A DNA stretch of 64,000 nucleotides from Mycolicibacterium boenickei (GTDB taxonomy: Bacteria > Actinomycetota > Actinomycetes > Mycobacteriales > Mycobacteriaceae). Both the position numbers and the translations under genes were made by a program. The notes under the pieces are model-generated. The model was not told the origin of the DNA. It saw only the letters and a list, made by a program, of their open reading frames with translations, and did not search any database. Of this stretch, positions 62,230 to 64,000 are shown piece by piece; position 1 is the first letter of the stretch; each line of letters opens with the position of its first letter. Location of the stretch: the NCBI RefSeq assembly GCF_010731295.1, contig NZ_AP022579.1:2232001-2296000 (forward strand), written 5' to 3'.

Positions 62230-63100
62230 ACATGACGTCCGCCACGGCATCGTCGTCGGCGTCGATGGATCGTCTTCGTCGGACGCCGCAGTGGCCTGGG
62301 CGGCGGAAACGGCGGTGCTGCGCGGCGTCGGGCTCACGCTCGTGCACGCGCTCCCCGGCGCCGCATCCCCGGTCTGGTTGGATGTCGCGCTGCCCCAGGA
62401 GTATTGGGACTATCAGGATCAGCAGGGCCAGGAAATCCTCGATGCGGCACGGGGTGTTGCGGTCAAGACCATCGCCGGCCAGCAGGAACCCAGGATCATC
62501 GCGAAAGCGGTACCCGGGCACGCGGTGGCTACCCTGATCGACTACTCGCGCAACGCCGATCTGCTGGTCGTGGGCTCCCGCGGCTTGAGCAAGTGGGGAC
62601 GCCGGCTGCTCGGGTCGGTGAGCTCGAGCCTGGCGGCGCACGCCCACGGCCCGGTCGCGGTGATCCCCGAGGGCGAGCACCCGAAGGACGGCCCGGTGGT
62701 GGTCGGGGTCGACGGGTCGCGCGCCTCCGAATTCGCCACCGAAATCGCCTTCGATGAGGCATCGCGCCGCGGTGTGGAGCTCGTGGTGGTGCACACCTGG
62801 ACCGACCTGAACTTCGAGTTTCCCGACGTGAAGTGGGAAGACCTGAGTTCGGAAGCGGAGCGCGCCCTCGCCGAGCAGTTGGCCGGCTGGTGCGAGCGCT
62901 ACCCCGATGTGGTGGTGCGGCGTGTGGTGATGCCCGACAAGCCGGCCCGGCAGCTGCTCGCGCAGGCGGAAACCGCGCAGCTGGTGGTGGTCGGCAATCG
63001 TGGACGGGGTGGATTCACCGGACTGCTGCTCGGCTCGGTCAGTTCCGCGGTGGTGCATTCGTCCACGGCTCCGGTGATCGTCGCCCGGCAAACCAGCTGA
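62222..63100 (+). CDS. Universal stress protein, two UspA domains (2)
   Basis: The 292-residue protein has two UspA domains, both with intact ATP motifs: VVGSRGLSKWGRRLLGSVSS and VVGNRGRGGFTGLLLGSVSS. The ATG at 62222 follows an AAGGAGG ribosome site within the end of the preceding Usp gene. Mycobacterial double-domain Usps bind ATP or cAMP and affect persistence under hypoxia. Confidence 0.93.
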   Translation: MSEHDVRHGIVVGVDGSSSSDAAVAWAAETAVLRGVGLTLVHALPGAASPVWLDVALPQEYWDYQDQQGQEILDAARGVAVKTIAGQQEPRIIAKAVPGHAVATLIDYSRNADLLVVGSRGLSKWGRRLLGSVSSSLAAHAHGPVAVIPEGEHPKDGPVVVGVDGSRASEFATEIAFDEASRRGVELVVVHTWTDLNFEFPDVKWEDLSSEAERALAEQLAGWCERYPDVVVRRVVMPDKPARQLLAQAETAQLVVVGNRGRGGFTGLLLGSVSSAVVHSSTAPVIVARQTS

Positions 63101-63182
63101 TCGTCGACGTTTGGTTGCTGACTGACCGGCGCGCATCGCGGAATCCCCGCCTTCAGCGGCACGCTTCGCTAGATTCGGAGAC

Positions 63183-63626
63183 GTGGCTGTGCAGGCATCA
63201 CGCGAGGCCGTCTTCGACGCCTCGCCGGAGGCGATCATGGAAGTGCTCGCCGATGTCGACGCGCTACCGTCCTGGTCTGCATTGCACCGGCGCATCAAGG
63301 TCATCGACCGCTACCCGGACGGCAAGCCCCACCACGTCAAGGCGACGATGCGTCTGCTCGGAATCACGGACAAGGAAACGCTCGAATTCCACTGGGGCGA
63401 TTACTGGATGGTGTGGGATGCCGAGCCCAACCTGCAGCAGCGCGGGCAACATATCGAATACAACCTGACTCCTGAGGTGGACAAGACTCGGGTGCGGTTC
63501 GACGTCATCGTCGACCTCGCGATGCCCATCCCGGAGTTCCTGATCAACCGCGCCAGGACACTCGTCCTCGATGTCGCCATCGAGCGATTGCGTCAGCGCG
63601 TCATGAGTAATTCACGCCGCCGTTGA
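63183..63626 (+). CDS. SRPBCC-family protein (Rv0857-like)
   Basis: The 147-residue protein shares the subfamily core of the 58044 gene: REAVFDASPEAIMEVLADVD, DRYPDGKPHHVKATMRLLG and VRFDVIVDLAMPIPEFLINR. It starts at a GTG. A hydrophobic ligand is expected but unknown. Confidence 0.83.
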   Translation: MAVQASREAVFDASPEAIMEVLADVDALPSWSALHRRIKVIDRYPDGKPHHVKATMRLLGITDKETLEFHWGDYWMVWDAEPNLQQRGQHIEYNLTPEVDKTRVRFDVIVDLAMPIPEFLINRARTLVLDVAIERLRQRVMSNSRRR

Positions 63627-63683
63627 TACCCGCGAGTCGGCCCCGCCGGTGGAGGATGGCGGGGCCGACGGCTAGGGGTGCGG

Positions 63684-64000
63684 TTACTCGCTGCTCTTGC
63701 CGGATCCGGAGTCGGAGCTACCGCCGGCGGCGCCGCTGTCGGCTTTCCTGCCGGCCTTGTCCGGCTTGGCGATGCCCTTCCTGAGCCCGTCGCGGATCTT
63801 CGAGACCGTCGAATTCACGTTCTTGCCAACCGAATCGACAGACTTCTTGATGTCGCCGCGAATCTTCTCGGCGGGTTTGGCGGACTGCGCCTTGGCCGCG
63901 ACGCGGGTGCTGCTGGTGCTGGGCGCCTCAGCAGCGGTGTCGTCGGTGGTGGCGGTGTCGGCGGTGGCTTCGTCTGAAATCGTTGCCTTTTCGTCAATTT
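63684..64000 (-). CDS. Partial protein with low-complexity Ala/Lys/Ser C-terminus
   Basis: A minus-strand frame runs from the window edge to a TAA at 63684. The visible 104 residues are low complexity: an Asp/Thr/Ala stretch, then a Lys-rich helix (SAKPAEKIRGDIKKSVDSVG) and a Ser/Gly tail ending SGKSSE. The N-terminus lies outside the window. The composition resembles secreted or wall-associated mycobacterial proteins, but no family can be assigned. Confidence 0.5.
   Translation of the reverse strand, partial: IDEKATISDEATADTATTDDTAAEAPSTSSTRVAAKAQSAKPAEKIRGDIKKSVDSVGKNVNSTVSKIRDGLRKGIAKPDKAGRKADSGAAGGSSDSGSGKSSE

Overview
The window is high-GC actinobacterial DNA, most likely from a fast-growing Mycobacterium (Mycolicibacterium). 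It carries mycothiol synthase (mshD), an Mce-family protein, an LmeA-type lipoprotein, the desA1 acyl-ACP desaturase, an encapsulin with DyP peroxidase, and many short secreted mycobacterial proteins. From memory, the gene order follows M. tuberculosis H37Rv from about Rv0784 to Rv0829, then from Rv0853c to Rv0857. Several genes are inserted relative to that order. I see no insertion sequence, prophage, integrase, rRNA or CRISPR array.

Layout. 0-9.9 kb: a truncated DoxX gene, TetR, glutathione peroxidase, a deacetylase-like protein, an FAD dehydrogenase, a metallo-beta-lactamase-fold protein and a secreted protein; then purS-purQ, the encapsulin/DyP operon, the M18 aminopeptidase and a VOC protein. 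10-22.5 kb: purL with an alpha/beta hydrolase and a CPBP protease, an APC permease, an orphan MceA, a sterol-carrier-like protein, an inserted AspT-type transporter, then purF and purM. 22.5-26.8 kb: DUF3073, YgfZ, PabC, a compact structured RNA with a 12-codon ORF, and a four-gene operon (33-codon membrane ORF, nitrobindin, two small lipoproteins). 26.9-30 kb: a sulfur operon (DUF4395, rhodanese CysA2, DUF1416) behind a leaderless polycysteine leader, then ThiX and LmeA. 30-38 kb: glnR, mshD, pstSCAB and phoU, with a divergent quinone oxidoreductase/MarR pair inserted. 38-48.5 kb: an LCP protein, dusB, desA1, two tandem secreted paralogues, TetR/MpaB-type oxygenase, DUF732, an MFS exporter and a CGNR-type protein. 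48.7-49.2 kb: tRNA-Lys, -Glu, -Asp and -Phe.

50.3-53.2 kb holds the most unusual cluster. A four-helix membrane protein ends in a Gly/Cys repeat tail. It is translationally coupled to a DUF692 (multinuclear iron oxygenase) gene, which is coupled to a small partner-like ORF, followed by an L,D-transpeptidase. This looks like a peptide- or protein-maturation system whose substrate may be the tail of a membrane protein. 53.4-58.5 kb: accessory genes including a TetR whose two near-identical palindromes flank its own gene, facing a DUF2834 membrane protein on one side and a phytoene-desaturase-like oxidoreductase on the other. 58.5-64 kb: keto-acid decarboxylase, CaiB-type racemase, two tandem universal stress proteins behind a DosR-like box, an SRPBCC protein and a truncated low-complexity protein.

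The strands interleave. Genes for purine synthesis (purS, Q, L, F, M), phosphate uptake and nitrogen/phosphate control (glnR, pst, phoU), and thiol/sulfur metabolism (mshD, cysA2, thiX) share the segment but form separate transcription units. Several convergent or operon-end junctions carry strong inverted repeats without U-tracts that probably act as terminators.
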